From Gemmiger sp. An87 (GTDB taxonomy: Bacteria; Bacillota; Clostridia; Oscillospirales; Ruminococcaceae), in NCBI RefSeq assembly GCF_002159185.1, contig NZ_NFHD01000010.1:1-64000 (forward strand): a stretch of 64,000 bases of DNA, in the 5' to 3' direction. Below are positions 52,991-62,659 of the stretch, one piece after another. Both the position numbers and the translations under genes were made by a program. The notes below the pieces were generated by a model. The model was not told where the DNA came from and ran no database searches. It saw only the letters and a list, made by a program, of their open reading frames with translations. Position 1 is the first letter of the stretch, and each line of letters opens with the position of its first letter.

Positions 52991-53482
52991 ATGGCAAAAG
53001 CAAAAGGCGGCCAGAACACGGTGCAGCAGGTGGAAGCTCTGGTGCGCCCGGTGATCGAGGGCATGGGCCTGATTCTGTGGGACGTGCGCTTTGAAAAGGA
53101 AGGGCCGGACTGGTACCTGCGGGTGCTGATCGATCCCGCCGGTGAGGGTCCGCTGGACATGAACACCTGCGAGGCGGCCAGCCGGGCCATCGACCCGGTG
53201 ATCGAAGAGGCCGACCCCATCGACCAGGCCTACTTCCTGGAGGTTGGTTCCCCCGGCCTGGGCCGCCGTCTCACCCGGCCCGAGCATTTTGCCCGTTACC
53301 AGGGCCAGAAGATCGCCGCCCGTCTCATCCGGCCGGACGAGAACGGCAACCGGGAGATCGCGGGCCTGCTGCAGGGCATTGACGGCCAGACCGTAACCGT
53401 GGAGACCGAAAACGGCCCGGCCGCCTTCGAGCTGGCTGCCGCCAGCTTCGTGAAGCTCTGCGACGACGAGGACCTGTTCTAA
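52991..53482 (+). CDS. rimP: Ribosome maturation factor RimP
   Basis: A 163-residue factor for 30S subunit assembly. It shows the N-terminal domain start VEALVRPVIEGMGLILWDVRFEKEGPDWYLRVLIDP, then CEAASRAIDPVIEEADPIDQAYFLEVGSPGLGRRLTRPEHFARYQGQ, which are strongly conserved, and the Sm-like C-terminal domain. ATG 52991 follows GGGAGG. It leads the transcription/translation operon. A 172-bp palindromic element starts on the base after its stop codon. Confidence 0.93.
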   Translation: MAKAKGGQNTVQQVEALVRPVIEGMGLILWDVRFEKEGPDWYLRVLIDPAGEGPLDMNTCEAASRAIDPVIEEADPIDQAYFLEVGSPGLGRRLTRPEHFARYQGQKIAARLIRPDENGNREIAGLLQGIDGQTVTVETENGPAAFELAAASFVKLCDDEDLF

Positions 53483-53654
53483 GGCGACACCGCACAATTC
53501 CAGGTGGTGGAGCGCGCCGGAAAATTTTTTGTGATATGAACCAAAAAGCACAGCCAATCCTTGGTGGATTGGCGAGCATTTTTGGAAAATAGCACGGGAA
53601 ATTTTGGCGTGATACGCCGCCTGAGCTGTGGGGCGTGAATTATGCGGTGTTGCC
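53483..53654 (+). repeat. MITE-like palindromic element between rimP and nusA
   Basis: A 172-bp element with imperfect terminal inverted repeats: GGCGACACCGCACAATTC at the left and GAATTATGCGGTGTTGCC at the right. The centre has a hairpin GCCAATCC-TTGGT-GGATTGGC (53553-53573). Both ends match the shorter copy at 50233-50328. It begins right after the rimP stop and ends 68 bp before nusA, so it is transcribed within this core operon. No transposase and no clear target duplication are seen. Confidence 0.8.
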
Positions 53655-53722
53655 TCAATCTTTCTATATAGAATACTTGATAGGATAGTTGTAGCCAGAC
53701 AAATTGGAGGAGATCGAAAAAA

Positions 53723-54808
53723 ATGAACGCAGAATTTTTTGAAGCGCTGACCATGCTGGAAAAAGAGCGTGGCCTGACCGCCGAGTACCTGATCGAGAAG
53801 ATCAAGGCCGCCATCGTGATCGCTGTGAAGAAGGATTACGAGGTGGAGGACGAGAACGTGCTGGTGGAGATCGACACCGTAAACGGCAAGTTCAACGTGT
53901 CCCTGGTGCGCGACATCGTGGAAGAGGTGGAGAACCCCCACACCCAGCTCACCCTGGAGGAGGCCCAGGCCATCCGCAAGACCTACAAGATGGGCCAGCG
54001 CGTGGTGACCCCCCTGAAGACCAAGGACTTCGGCCGCATCGCCGCCCAGACCGCCAAGCACGTGATCCGTCAGGGCATCCGTGAGGCCGAGCGCAACCAG
54101 CTGTTCAACGACATGCAGGGCAAGGCCCACGAGATCGTCACCGCCCGCGTCACCCGTGTGGACCCCGACCGCGGCCTGGTGGCTCTGGACATGGGCAAGG
54201 GCGAGGCCATTCTGCCCCGCTCCGAGCAGGTGCCCGGCGAGGAGTTCTTCGAGGGCCAGCACGTGCAGGTCTACGTGAAGGACGTTGTGGTCACCGAGCG
54301 CGGCCCCCGCGTTATCATCAGCCGCACCAGCGAGCAGCTGGTCAAGCGCATGTTCGAGATGGAAGTGCCCGAGATTTTCGACGGCACCGTGGAGATCCGC
54401 GCCATCAGCCGTGAGGCCGGCGTGCGCACCAAGATGGCCGTATGGAGCAAGGACGAGAACATCGACCCCGTGGGCGCCTGCATCGGTGCACACGGCGCCC
54501 GCGTGGGCAAGATCGTGGAGGAGCTGCACGGCGAGAAGATCGACGTGGTGCGCTGGAGCGAGGATGTGAGCGAGTTCATCAGCGCCGCCCTGAGCCCCGC
54601 CAAGGTGGTCAAGGTGGAGATCCTGGAGGGCGACAAGAAGGCCTGCCGCGTCACCGTGCCCGACCATCAGCTGAGCCTGGCCATCGGCAACAAGGGCCAG
54701 AACGCCCGTCTGTGCGCCCGCCTGACCGGCTACAATATCGATATCCGCCCCGAGAGCGGCTACTACGGCGAGGAAGAGGAGCAGCCCGCTGCTTCCAGCG
54801 AGGAATAA
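53723..54808 (+). CDS. nusA: Transcription termination/antitermination factor NusA
   Basis: A 361-residue RNA polymerase-binding factor. The N-terminal domain (1-125) begins NAEFFEALTMLEKERGLTAEYLIEKIKAAI. The S1 domain (about 133-200) contains TARVTRVDPDRGLVALDMGKGEAILP. KH1 and KH2 follow (PVGACIGAHGARVGKIVEELHGEKIDVVRW and LAIGNKGQNARLCARLTGYNIDI). It lacks the acidic C-terminal repeats of proteobacterial NusA, as usual in Firmicutes. GGAGGAG precedes its ATG. Confidence 0.95.
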   Translation: MNAEFFEALTMLEKERGLTAEYLIEKIKAAIVIAVKKDYEVEDENVLVEIDTVNGKFNVSLVRDIVEEVENPHTQLTLEEAQAIRKTYKMGQRVVTPLKTKDFGRIAAQTAKHVIRQGIREAERNQLFNDMQGKAHEIVTARVTRVDPDRGLVALDMGKGEAILPRSEQVPGEEFFEGQHVQVYVKDVVVTERGPRVIISRTSEQLVKRMFEMEVPEIFDGTVEIRAISREAGVRTKMAVWSKDENIDPVGACIGAHGARVGKIVEELHGEKIDVVRWSEDVSEFISAALSPAKVVKVEILEGDKKACRVTVPDHQLSLAIGNKGQNARLCARLTGYNIDIRPESGYYGEEEEQPAASSEE

Positions 54809-54853
54809 GCCCTTCGTCCCCGAACCATCAACAGAAAGGAGCGTCCCACCGCG

Positions 54854-55132
54854 ATGCAACAACGTAAGATCCCGCTGCGCCATTGCCTTGGCTGCAACGA
54901 GTCCAAACCGAAAAAGGAGCTGGTGCGCGTCGTGCGCAGCCCGGAAGGGGAGATCTCACTGGATCTTGTGGGCAAAAAGCCCGGCCGGGGCGCTTACCTT
55001 TGCCCCAGCGCCCAATGCCTGGCCAAGGCCCGCAAGGCCAAGCGCCTGGAGCGCGCGCTGGATACTCAAATTCCGCCCGAGGTATACGAAAGCATCGAGC
55101 GCGAAATAGAAGGAGCCGAGCGTGGAGAATAA
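54854..55132 (+). CDS. ylxR: YlxR/RnpM family RNA-binding protein
   Basis: A 92-residue basic protein with the diagnostic start RKIPLRHCLGCNESKPKKELVRVVRSPEG and the GRGAYLCPSAQCLAKARKAKRLERAL core. The B. subtilis homologue (RnpM) binds RNase P RNA and modulates tRNA 5' processing. It lies between nusA and ylxQ, overlapping the latter by 11 bp. Confidence 0.92.
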   Translation: MQQRKIPLRHCLGCNESKPKKELVRVVRSPEGEISLDLVGKKPGRGAYLCPSAQCLAKARKAKRLERALDTQIPPEVYESIEREIEGAERGE

Positions 55133-55445
55133 ACAAAAACTGTTGTCGGCTGTTTCCCTGTGCCGCAAGGCCGGCAAGCTGGTCATGGGCTTCGACGCCG
55201 TGCGCGAGAGCGTGATGAGCGGCAAGGCCTGGCTGGTGCTGCTGGCCGCCGACGTGAGCGACGGCACCGCGAAGCGGATGGCCCGCACCTGCGAGGACAT
55301 CACCGAGTGCCGCCGCATGCCCCTGACCCAGCTGGAGCTGTGCGGCATAAGCTACAAGAAAGTGGGCGTGTACAGCGTGCTGGATGAAAACCTGGCCAAT
55401 CTGTGCAGCCAGTACCTGGCGGATGAAAAGGAGGAAAACGAATGA
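55122..55445 (+). CDS. ylxQ: L7Ae-family ribosomal protein-like YlxQ
   Basis: A 107-residue L7Ae/L30e/S12e-fold protein. It reads [52 protein letters not shown], typical of YlxQ kink-turn-binding proteins. It starts at GTG within the end of ylxR and overlaps infB by 4 bp, so all three are translationally coupled. Confidence 0.88.
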   Translation: MENKQKLLSAVSLCRKAGKLVMGFDAVRESVMSGKAWLVLLAADVSDGTAKRMARTCEDITECRRMPLTQLELCGISYKKVGVYSVLDENLANLCSQYLADEKEENE

Positions 55446-57757
55446 CCATTAAATATAAAGTGAGCGATGTGGCGAAGGACCTGAACGTTCCCGCCAAGCA
55501 GATCGTGGACCTGCTGGCCCAGAAGGGCGGCGAGGTCAAGAAGACCGGCGCCAACCTGACCGAGGAGGAAGTGAACCTGGTGTTCGAGCATTTCACCCAG
55601 GCCAATTCCGAGTCCAGCCTGGACGCCTACCTGGACAGCGCACCCAAGCCCCAGCCCAAGGCCAGCGAGGTGCTGAAGAAAGCCGACGGCACCGTGGTCG
55701 AGATGAACACGAGCAAGAAGAAGGCCGACAAGAAGAAGGCCGAAGCCAAGCCCGAGCCCGTGAAGCGCGAGGTTGTGACCAAGGTTGTGGACACCCGCAC
55801 CGTGGACGTGAACCTGGACCGCTTCAACGAGAAGTTCGACGAGCTGGCTTCCACCAAGAACGTGGAGAACCGCCGCAAGCCCCAGCCCGCCGGCAATAAG
55901 CAGAAGTTCGCCAACAACCGGAACAAGAAGGGCCAGAACTTCCAGAAGCGCCGCGAGACCGAGGCCGAGCGCCTGCAGCGCATCCAGCTGGAGAAGGCCC
56001 GCAAGGCCCAGCTGAAGGTGCAGATCCCCGAGGAGATCACCGTGGGCGAGCTGGCTACCCGCCTGAAGCAGACCGCCGCCAACGTGATCAAGAAGCTGAT
56101 GGGCCTGGGCGTCATGGCCAGCGTGAGCGAGGTCATCGACTTCGATACCGCCAGCCTGATCGCCGACGAGTTTGGCGCCAAGGTGGAAAAAGAGGTGCAT
56201 GTGAGCATCGAGGAGCGCCTGTTCGAGCAGGACGAAGATCCGGAAGAGAGCCTGCAGGAGCGTCCCCCCGTTGTGGTTGTCATGGGTCACGTTGACCACG
56301 GCAAGACCAGCATCCTGGACGCCATCCGCAAGAGCCATGTGACCGCAGGCGAGGCCGGCGGCATCACCCAGCACATCGGTGCTTACCAGGTTGTGGCGGA
56401 CGGCAAGGTCATCACCTTCCTGGACACCCCCGGCCACGAGGCCTTCACCAGCATGCGTGCCCGCGGCGCCAACCTGACCGACATCGCGGTTCTGGTGGTT
56501 GCCGCCGACGACGGCATCATGCCCCAGACCGTTGAGTCCATCAACCACGCCAAGGCCGCCGGTGTTTCCATCATCGTGGCCATCAACAAGATGGATAAGC
56601 CCACCGCCAACCCCGACCGCGTGATGGAGCAGCTCACCCAGTACGAGCTGGTTCCCGAGCAGTGGGGCGGCGATGTGATCTGCGTGCCCGTGTCCGCTCT
56701 GACCGGCGCCGGTATCCACGACCTGCTGGAGAACATCAACCTGGTGGCCGAGGTCAAGGAGCTGAAGGCCAACCCCGACCGCCGTGCCAAGGGCGCCGTC
56801 ATCGAGGCCCGTCTGGACAAGGGCCAGGGCCCCGTTGCCACCATCCTGGTGCAGAAGGGCACCCTGCATAAGGGCGACTGCGTGATCGCCGGCACCGCTG
56901 TGGGCCGCGTGCGCACCATGAAGAACGACAAGGGCCAGTTCATCGAGGAAGCCGGTCCCTCCACCCCCGTGGAGATCACCGGTCTGACCGAGGTTCCCAG
57001 CGCGGGCGACCTGTTCGACGCCGTGGCCGACGAGAAGCTGGCCCGCGAGCTGGCCGACAAGCGCGCCGCCGAGGAGAAGGAGCGCCAGTTCAGCAGCTAC
57101 CAGAAGGTCACCCTGGATAACCTGTTCAGCCAGATCGCCGAGGGCGAGCGCAAGCAGCTGGACATCATCGTCAAGGCGGACGTACAGGGCAGCGCCGAGG
57201 CCGTGAAGCAGAGCCTGGAGAAGATCTCCAACGACGAGGTCCGGGTCAAGGTCATCCACGCGGGCGTTGGCGCCATCAACAAGTCCGACGTTATGCTGGC
57301 CAACGCCGGCAACGCCATCATCATCGGCTTCAACGTGCGCCCCGACCCCGTGGCCAAGGAGGAAGCCGCTCAGTGCGAAGTGGAGATGCGCATGTACCGC
57401 GTGATCTACGACGCCATCAACGACGTGACCGACGCCATGAAGGGCATGCTGGCTCCCAAGATCCGTGAAGTGGAGCAGGGCCGCCTGGAGGTTCGTCAGG
57501 TCTACAAGATCAGCAGCGTGGGCCTGGTGGCCGGCAGCTACGTGCAGGAGGGTAAGATCACCCGCTCCAGCAAGATCCGCGTGGTGCGTGACGGCATCGT
57601 CATCACCGAGGACGAGATCGCCAGCCTGCGCCGCTTCAAGGACGACGTGAAGGAAGTGGCCCAGGGCTACGAGTGCGGCGTTACTCTGGAGAAGTTTGCC
57701 GACATCAAGGAAGGCGACATCTTCGAGGCCTACATCCTGGAAGAGTACCGGGACTGA
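55442..57757 (+). CDS. infB: Translation initiation factor IF-2
   Basis: A 771-residue GTPase placing initiator tRNA on the ribosome. The N-terminal IF2_N helix ([26 protein letters not shown]) precedes a Lys/Arg-rich linker, then a second IF2_N. The G domain has [13 protein letters not shown] (G1), [10 protein letters not shown] (G2), DTPGHEAF (G3) and NKMDKP (G4). Domains II to IV follow, with the conserved [19 protein letters not shown] and the C-terminal KSS-type [14 protein letters not shown]. Confidence 0.96.
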   Translation: MTIKYKVSDVAKDLNVPAKQIVDLLAQKGGEVKKTGANLTEEEVNLVFEHFTQANSESSLDAYLDSAPKPQPKASEVLKKADGTVVEMNTSKKKADKKKAEAKPEPVKREVVTKVVDTRTVDVNLDRFNEKFDELASTKNVENRRKPQPAGNKQKFANNRNKKGQNFQKRRETEAERLQRIQLEKARKAQLKVQIPEEITVGELATRLKQTAANVIKKLMGLGVMASVSEVIDFDTASLIADEFGAKVEKEVHVSIEERLFEQDEDPEESLQERPPVVVVMGHVDHGKTSILDAIRKSHVTAGEAGGITQHIGAYQVVADGKVITFLDTPGHEAFTSMRARGANLTDIAVLVVAADDGIMPQTVESINHAKAAGVSIIVAINKMDKPTANPDRVMEQLTQYELVPEQWGGDVICVPVSALTGAGIHDLLENINLVAEVKELKANPDRRAKGAVIEARLDKGQGPVATILVQKGTLHKGDCVIAGTAVGRVRTMKNDKGQFIEEAGPSTPVEITGLTEVPSAGDLFDAVADEKLARELADKRAAEEKERQFSSYQKVTLDNLFSQIAEGERKQLDIIVKADVQGSAEAVKQSLEKISNDEVRVKVIHAGVGAINKSDVMLANAGNAIIIGFNVRPDPVAKEEAAQCEVEMRMYRVIYDAINDVTDAMKGMLAPKIREVEQGRLEVRQVYKISSVGLVAGSYVQEGKITRSSKIRVVRDGIVITEDEIASLRRFKDDVKEVAQGYECGVTLEKFADIKEGDIFEAYILEEYRD

Positions 57758-57782
57758 TCGAACGCCCCAATAAAACCAACCG

Positions 57783-57815
57783 GCCGCCGCCCGAAGCCCT
57801 TTGACTTCGGGCGGC
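57783..57815 (+). promoter_or_regulatory. Intercistronic hairpin between infB and rbfA
   Basis: GCCGCCCGAAG pairs with CTTCGGGCGGC; there is no T-run, so it is more likely an mRNA-stability element than a terminator. Confidence 0.6.
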
Positions 57816-57845
57816 AGCCGCCCATAAGAACAAGGAGAAAGAGCT

Positions 57846-58205
57846 ATGGCAAACCCGAAAAACCAGGGCCGCCTGGCCCAGGATATGAAGCGGGAAGTGA
57901 TCGGCATCATCAGCCAGATGAAGGACCCCCGGCTGGAGGGCGGCCTGCTCACCGTCACCCGGCTGGACGTGACCCCCGATCTGGACGTGGCGAAGGTCTA
58001 CGTGAGCGTGATGGGCAAGCCCGAGGGCACTGCCGAGGTGGTCAAGGCCCTGAACAAGGCCAGCGGCCACGTGCGCACCGAGATTTCCCGCCGCATGCAC
58101 ATCCGTAAGGCGCCCCGCTTTGTGTTCGCCCAGGATGACGGCGCCGCCTATGCTGCTCACATCAACGAGCTGCTGGCGGGGCTGAACAAGAACCGGGAGG
58201 AGTAA
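57846..58205 (+). CDS. rbfA: Ribosome-binding factor A
   Basis: A 119-residue KH-like factor for 16S rRNA maturation. It shows RLAQDMKREVIGIISQMKDPRLEGGLLTVTRLDVTPDLDVAKVYVSVMG and the closing FVFAQDDGAAYAAHINELLAGL. AAGGAGA precedes its ATG. It keeps the classical place after infB. Confidence 0.94.
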   Translation: MANPKNQGRLAQDMKREVIGIISQMKDPRLEGGLLTVTRLDVTPDLDVAKVYVSVMGKPEGTAEVVKALNKASGHVRTEISRRMHIRKAPRFVFAQDDGAAYAAHINELLAGLNKNREE

Positions 58206-58239
58206 TTCCGCCCGGATATCGCAAGAAGAGGAGAACGTC

Positions 58240-59223
58240 ATGAGTGAGATCTTAGACCTGCTGGCCGTCATCGGCCGCCTGCTTCGGGCGGAGAACGTGC
58301 TGATCCTGTGCCACAAAAACCCGGACGGCGACACCATCGGCAGCGCCGCTGCCCTGATGCACGCCCTCAAGCGGTTGGGCAAGGAAGCGGCGGTGCTGTG
58401 TGCAGATCCCATCCCCAGCCGCTATTCCTATATGGAGATCGAGCTGTTCCAGGGTCAGTTCGAGCCGGGCTATGTGGTGGCCGTGGACGTGGCCAGCATC
58501 CAGCTGTTCGGCGACGCGCTGCAGGAGTATCTGGACCGGATCGATCTGTGCATCGACCACCACGGCTCCAACAGCGGCTATGCGGACGCTTTGCTGCTGG
58601 ACGCAGAGGCGGCTGCCACCTGCGAGATCATGTACGACATCATCTGCGCCATGAATGTGGAGATCAGCCCCTGCATCGCCCGGTGCCTGTACACCGGTCT
58701 GTCCACCGACACCGGCTGTTTTTTGTTTTCCAACACCACTGCCAAGAGCCACCTGCTGGCTGCCAAGCTGATGGAGGCCGGTGTGGACGTGGCGGAGCTG
58801 AACATGATTCTGTTCGAAAGCAAATCCAAGGCCCGCATGGCCATCGAGCGCACTGCGCTGGAGAACCTGGAGTACCACTTCGAGGACCGCTGCGCCCTGA
58901 TGTCGCTCACCCGCGAGCAGATTGCTGCCAGCGGCGTGGCCGCCAATGAGCTGGAGGACCTGACCAGCCTGCCCCGCAAGATCGAGGGCGTGCAGGTGGG
59001 CATCACCCTGCGCCAGCTGCCCCAGGGCAGCTACAAGATCAGCGTGCGCACCACCGCCGAGGTGGACGCCTGCGCCATTGCCAAACGGCTGGGCGGCGGT
59101 GGTCATTCCCGCGCCGCGGGCTGCGAGCTGGAGGGCAATCTGGACAACGCCAAGGCCGCGATCCTGGCCGAGGTGGAGCGGGAGCTGAAACGGGCGGATG
59201 CGGCTGCCCAGGAACAGGAGTAA
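58240..59223 (+). CDS. nrnA: DHH-family bifunctional oligoribonuclease/pAp phosphatase
   Basis: A 327-residue NrnA-type phosphoesterase. The DHH part has LILCHKNPDGDTIGSAAAL, YVVAVDVAS and LCIDHHGSNSGYAD; the DHHA1 part ends with IAKRLGGGGHSRAAGCELEG. It degrades short RNA oligonucleotides and dephosphorylates pAp. It sits between rbfA and truB as in many Firmicutes, and truB begins 4 bp after its stop. Confidence 0.92.
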   Translation: MSEILDLLAVIGRLLRAENVLILCHKNPDGDTIGSAAALMHALKRLGKEAAVLCADPIPSRYSYMEIELFQGQFEPGYVVAVDVASIQLFGDALQEYLDRIDLCIDHHGSNSGYADALLLDAEAAATCEIMYDIICAMNVEISPCIARCLYTGLSTDTGCFLFSNTTAKSHLLAAKLMEAGVDVAELNMILFESKSKARMAIERTALENLEYHFEDRCALMSLTREQIAASGVAANELEDLTSLPRKIEGVQVGITLRQLPQGSYKISVRTTAEVDACAIAKRLGGGGHSRAAGCELEGNLDNAKAAILAEVERELKRADAAAQEQE

Positions 59224-59227
59224 CCCC

Positions 59228-60103
59228 ATGAATGGCATTTTGATCGTGGACAAACCCACCGGCTGGACCAGCTTCGACGTGATCGCCAAGCTGCGGGGCA
59301 TTTTAGGCACCCGCAAGCTGGGCCATTCCGGTACGCTGGACCCCATGGCCACCGGCGTGCTGCCGGTGTTCGCCGGTGGTGCGTCCAAGGCGGTGGATAT
59401 GCAGCCGGACCACACCAAGGCCTACCGGGCCCTGGTCCGCTTTGGCCTTGCCACCGACACCGGCGACGTGACCGGCACCGTGCTGCGCAGTGAGCAGACC
59501 GCCGTCACCGAAGAGCAGCTGAAGGCGGTTCTGCCCCGGTTTACCGGCGATATCATGCAGACCCCGCCTATGTACTCGGCGGTGAAGGTGAACGGCTCGC
59601 CGCTCTACAAGCTGGCCCGGCAGGGCGTGACCGTGGAGCGCAAGGCCCGCCCGGTGACCATCCACCGGCTGGAAGTGACCGGCCAGGAGGGCGAACAGGA
59701 CTTCGTGCTGGAGGTGGACTGCAGCAAGGGCACCTATGTGCGCACTCTGGTGGAGGACCTGGGCGAGGCACTGGGCGTGCCTGCCACCCTGGCGGGGCTG
59801 CGGCGCACCCGGGCCGGTGTGTTCGGCCTGGAGCACAGCCACACCATTGAGGAGATCCAGGCGGCAAAGGACGAAAACCGGCTGGAGGAGCTGCTGCTCC
59901 CGGTGGAGACCGTCTTTGCCCACCTGCCCGCGCTCACCGTCTCGCCCGGCAACACCGCCCGCCTGTTGAACGGCGCGCCCTGTTACCGGATCAAGGCGGA
60001 GAACGGTGTCTACCGGCTGCAGGGGCCCGAGGGCTTTCTGGGCCTGGGCCGGGTGGAGGATTCCATCTTGAAAACTGAAAAATTATTTGTGGAAAGGACG
60101 TGA
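59228..60103 (+). CDS. truB: tRNA pseudouridine(55) synthase
   Basis: A 291-residue enzyme making pseudouridine 55 in the tRNA T-loop. It starts NGILIVDKPTGWTSFDVIAKLRGILGTRKLGHSGTLDPMATGVL, with catalytic Asp38. MYSAVKVNGSPLYKLARQG, DCSKGTYVRTLVEDLGEALG and a short C-terminal RNA-binding extension follow. ATG 59228 is used; an in-frame upstream ATG lies inside nrnA. Its stop lies in the same frame as ribF, 6 bp before the ribF start. Confidence 0.94.
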   Translation: MNGILIVDKPTGWTSFDVIAKLRGILGTRKLGHSGTLDPMATGVLPVFAGGASKAVDMQPDHTKAYRALVRFGLATDTGDVTGTVLRSEQTAVTEEQLKAVLPRFTGDIMQTPPMYSAVKVNGSPLYKLARQGVTVERKARPVTIHRLEVTGQEGEQDFVLEVDCSKGTYVRTLVEDLGEALGVPATLAGLRRTRAGVFGLEHSHTIEEIQAAKDENRLEELLLPVETVFAHLPALTVSPGNTARLLNGAPCYRIKAENGVYRLQGPEGFLGLGRVEDSILKTEKLFVERT

Positions 60104-60109
60104 ACCGCC

Positions 60110-61051
60110 CTGAAGGTTTATACAACATTACAGGCGCTGGAAGCGGACCTGACCGTCAGCCGGGGGTGCAGCGTCGCCCTCGGCTTTTTTGACGGCGTTC
60201 ACCTGGGTCACCAGGCGGTGATCCGGGCCGCTGCCACCGACGCGGCAGAGAATGGCCGGTCGGCGGCGGTGTTCACCTTCCAGCTGCCGCTGAGCAGCAC
60301 CATGAAGGGCGGCCGCCTACAGGACGAGGCCGAAAAGCACCGGGTCATGGAGAGCCTGGGCGTGGAGCACTATATGGAGCCCCCCTTCGAGGACGTGTGC
60401 GGTCTGAGCCCGGAGGAATTCGTGGACCAGATTCTGCACCGGGGCTTCAAGGCCCGGGCCGTGTTCTGCGGCGACAACTTCACCTTCGGAAAAAAGGCCG
60501 CGGGCAATGTGGAGATGCTGCGCCAGCTGTGCGCGCCGCTGGGCATCCGGGTGCAGGTGGTGCCCATGACCCAGTACCAGGGTGCACCGGTCAGCTCCAC
60601 CCGCATCCGGGCGGCGCTGGCGGCAGGGGATATCCCGGCGGTGAACGCCATGCTGGGCCGCCCCTACCGCATCGGCTTCGCGGTGCGCCACGGCAAGGGC
60701 CTGGGCCGTACCCTGGGCTTCCCCACCATTAACCAGATCTACCCGGAGGGCTTTGCCCAGCCGAAATACGGCATCTACATCACCCGGGTAAAGGTGAACG
60801 GGCAGTGGTATGCGGGGGCCACCGGCTTCGGCACCCGGCCCACCGTGAACACAACCGGCGAGGGGGCCACCTGCGAGACCTTTATCCCGGATTTTTCCGG
60901 TCAGCTGTATGGCGAGGAGCCGGAGCTGGAATTCTATGAGTACATCGCCCCCAGCCAAAAATTCGACACCCTGGAGGAGCTCACCGCCTGCGTGAACGGC
61001 GCGGCGGCAAAGGCCAAAGAATACTTCGCCCGGCATCCCATGGACGAGTAA
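60110..61051 (+). CDS. ribF: Bifunctional riboflavin kinase/FMN adenylyltransferase, likely CTG start
   Basis: A 313-residue enzyme making FMN and then FAD. The N-terminal nucleotidyltransferase has ALGFFDGVHLGHQAVI and the ISSTR-like APVSSTRIR; the C-terminal kinase has RPYRIGFAVRHGKGLGRTLGFPTINQ and GATGFGTRPTV. In this frame the truB stop (60101-60103) is followed only by ACC, GCC and CTG; no ATG, GTG or TTG occurs until GTG 60218, which would delete the HLGH site. CTG 60110 gives (M)KVYTTLQALE, matching the usual RibF start, with AAAGGA 11 nt upstream. Confidence 0.9.
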   Translation: MKVYTTLQALEADLTVSRGCSVALGFFDGVHLGHQAVIRAAATDAAENGRSAAVFTFQLPLSSTMKGGRLQDEAEKHRVMESLGVEHYMEPPFEDVCGLSPEEFVDQILHRGFKARAVFCGDNFTFGKKAAGNVEMLRQLCAPLGIRVQVVPMTQYQGAPVSSTRIRAALAAGDIPAVNAMLGRPYRIGFAVRHGKGLGRTLGFPTINQIYPEGFAQPKYGIYITRVKVNGQWYAGATGFGTRPTVNTTGEGATCETFIPDFSGQLYGEEPELEFYEYIAPSQKFDTLEELTACVNGAAAKAKEYFARHPMDE

Positions 61052-61066
61052 AAAGGGGAGAGCGCA

Positions 61067-62629
61067 GTGGAAAAATATCGGGACCTGTTCTGCCGGCTGT
61101 GCTGCGGCGCGGCCATGTTTTTGTGCGCGGTGGCGCTGCTGGGCCTGACCAAGTGGGGCCTGTCCTACATCTCCTTCATGGGGGAGGATGAGCTGGTCGG
61201 TTTCTATGAGATTTCCCTCACCGACCGGCTGTGGGGCGTGGCGGCCATTGTGGCGGCCGCGGCCGCGCTGGGCTGGCTGGCGCGCGGAGAGCGCGTGATG
61301 CGGGTCATCACGGCGGCGGGGGTCTGCCTCACCGCGGGGCAGGCGCTGTTCTGGCTGTGGTGTACCAAGGCGAAGCCCTTTGCGGACTCGCTGTTCTGCC
61401 TGCAGGCGGCACAGGGCGCCGTGCAGGGGGACTGGTCCGCCTTCCAGCAGGGCGGCTACATGTACCGCTATCCCTTCCAGAGCGGCCTGGTGGCCCTGGA
61501 GGAGGCGGTGCTGCGGCTGGCCGGCAGCTGGGACGCGGCCCTGGTCTGGCTGCGGTGGATCAACTTTCTGGCGCTGATGCTGCTGGCTGTCTCGGTCTGC
61601 CGCATCGCCTTCCATCTGTTCGGCGCAAAGGCCCAGATGGTGGCCAGTGTGCTGCTGGCCTGCAGCGTGCCGGTGGCCCGCTATGTGTTCTTTTTGTACG
61701 GGAATCTGTTGTCCACCGCACTGGGGTTTGCCGCCGTGTGGGCGGCGCTGCGCTGGCTGGACACGCGAAAGCACCGGTTCGGCCTGGCCTCGGCGGGTCT
61801 GCTGGCGGCGGCCATGACCATCAAGAGCACGGCGCTTATTATGCTGGTGGCCATCGCCATCGTGGCGGTGCTGGACAGCATCCGCACCGGCCGCTGGCGG
61901 CAGCTGCTGGCGGTGGCCGCGGCAGTGGTGTTCGCCTTTCTGCCCGGCAAGGGCCTGCAATACTGGTACAGTCTGCGCAGCGGGGTACCGGTGCAGCCCG
62001 GCACCGCCACCGTGGTGTGGCTGGTCATGGGGCTGGACAGCCGCCCCGAGCAGTACGAGTTCGCGCCGGGCTGGCACACCGCCGACAAGCGCAGTGAAAA
62101 GGCCTACGAAAACGCGGGCTTTGACTACGAGCGCATGAAGCAGGAGCAGACCCAGGAGCTGAAGGAGCAGCTGCGCTACTGGGTGAACAACCCCTCCCAG
62201 GCCAAGACCTTCCTGCGGCAGAAGACCGTGAGCCAGTGGCTGGACCCGGGCTTCGGCAGCTGGCTGTACCTGCGGCGCAACACCGAGCCGGTGCACGCGC
62301 AGGACTACCAGGAGCAGCTGTTTGCCCAAGGCTGGAATGAGGGACTGAATCCCTTTTTGGGCTGCTTGCAGACGGCGGTCTATCTGCTGGGGCTGATCGG
62401 TGCGGCGCGCTTGATGCTGCGCCCCTCGCCCGCGTCCATTCTGCCCGCGCTGGTGTTCTTCGGCGGGGTGTTTTACCTCACCCTTTCCGAGGGCAAAAGC
62501 CAGTACGCGGTGAGCTTTTACCCCATGCTGCTGCCGGTGGCGGCACTGGGAGCCGGGACGCTGCAGGCAGGCTGCGGCCTGCTGGTGGCGCGCATCAAAA
62601 AGATGCGCAGAGAGAAAACCTGCCCTTGA
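61067..62629 (+). CDS. Multi-pass membrane protein, glycosyltransferase-like
   Basis: A 520-residue protein starting at GTG. It has roughly ten hydrophobic helices, an early acidic loop (SFMGEDELVGF) and a large soluble loop at about 310-420, a layout like dolichyl- or undecaprenyl-phosphate-dependent mannosyl/arabinosyl transferases (GT39/ArnT-like). The FYLTLSEGKSQYAVSFYPMLLPVAALGA end is also typical of that group. The substrate is unknown. It is 15 bp from ribF, so probably the last gene of this operon. Confidence 0.7.
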   Translation: MEKYRDLFCRLCCGAAMFLCAVALLGLTKWGLSYISFMGEDELVGFYEISLTDRLWGVAAIVAAAAALGWLARGERVMRVITAAGVCLTAGQALFWLWCTKAKPFADSLFCLQAAQGAVQGDWSAFQQGGYMYRYPFQSGLVALEEAVLRLAGSWDAALVWLRWINFLALMLLAVSVCRIAFHLFGAKAQMVASVLLACSVPVARYVFFLYGNLLSTALGFAAVWAALRWLDTRKHRFGLASAGLLAAAMTIKSTALIMLVAIAIVAVLDSIRTGRWRQLLAVAAAVVFAFLPGKGLQYWYSLRSGVPVQPGTATVVWLVMGLDSRPEQYEFAPGWHTADKRSEKAYENAGFDYERMKQEQTQELKEQLRYWVNNPSQAKTFLRQKTVSQWLDPGFGSWLYLRRNTEPVHAQDYQEQLFAQGWNEGLNPFLGCLQTAVYLLGLIGAARLMLRPSPASILPALVFFGGVFYLTLSEGKSQYAVSFYPMLLPVAALGAGTLQAGCGLLVARIKKMRREKTCP

Positions 62630-62653
62630 TTTTTGCCGCCGTCTGTGTTATAG
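62625..62653 (+). promoter_or_regulatory. Promoter of rpsO
   Basis: TTGATT (62625-62630), a 17-bp spacer, and TATAGT (62648-62653), overlapping the end of the preceding gene. Confidence 0.75.
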
Positions 62654-62659
62654 TTAATA

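Noticed and set aside
60218-61051. ribF starting at GTG 60218
   Set aside because: This would delete the conserved N terminus with the HLGH nucleotidyltransferase motif, which is encoded in frame directly upstream.
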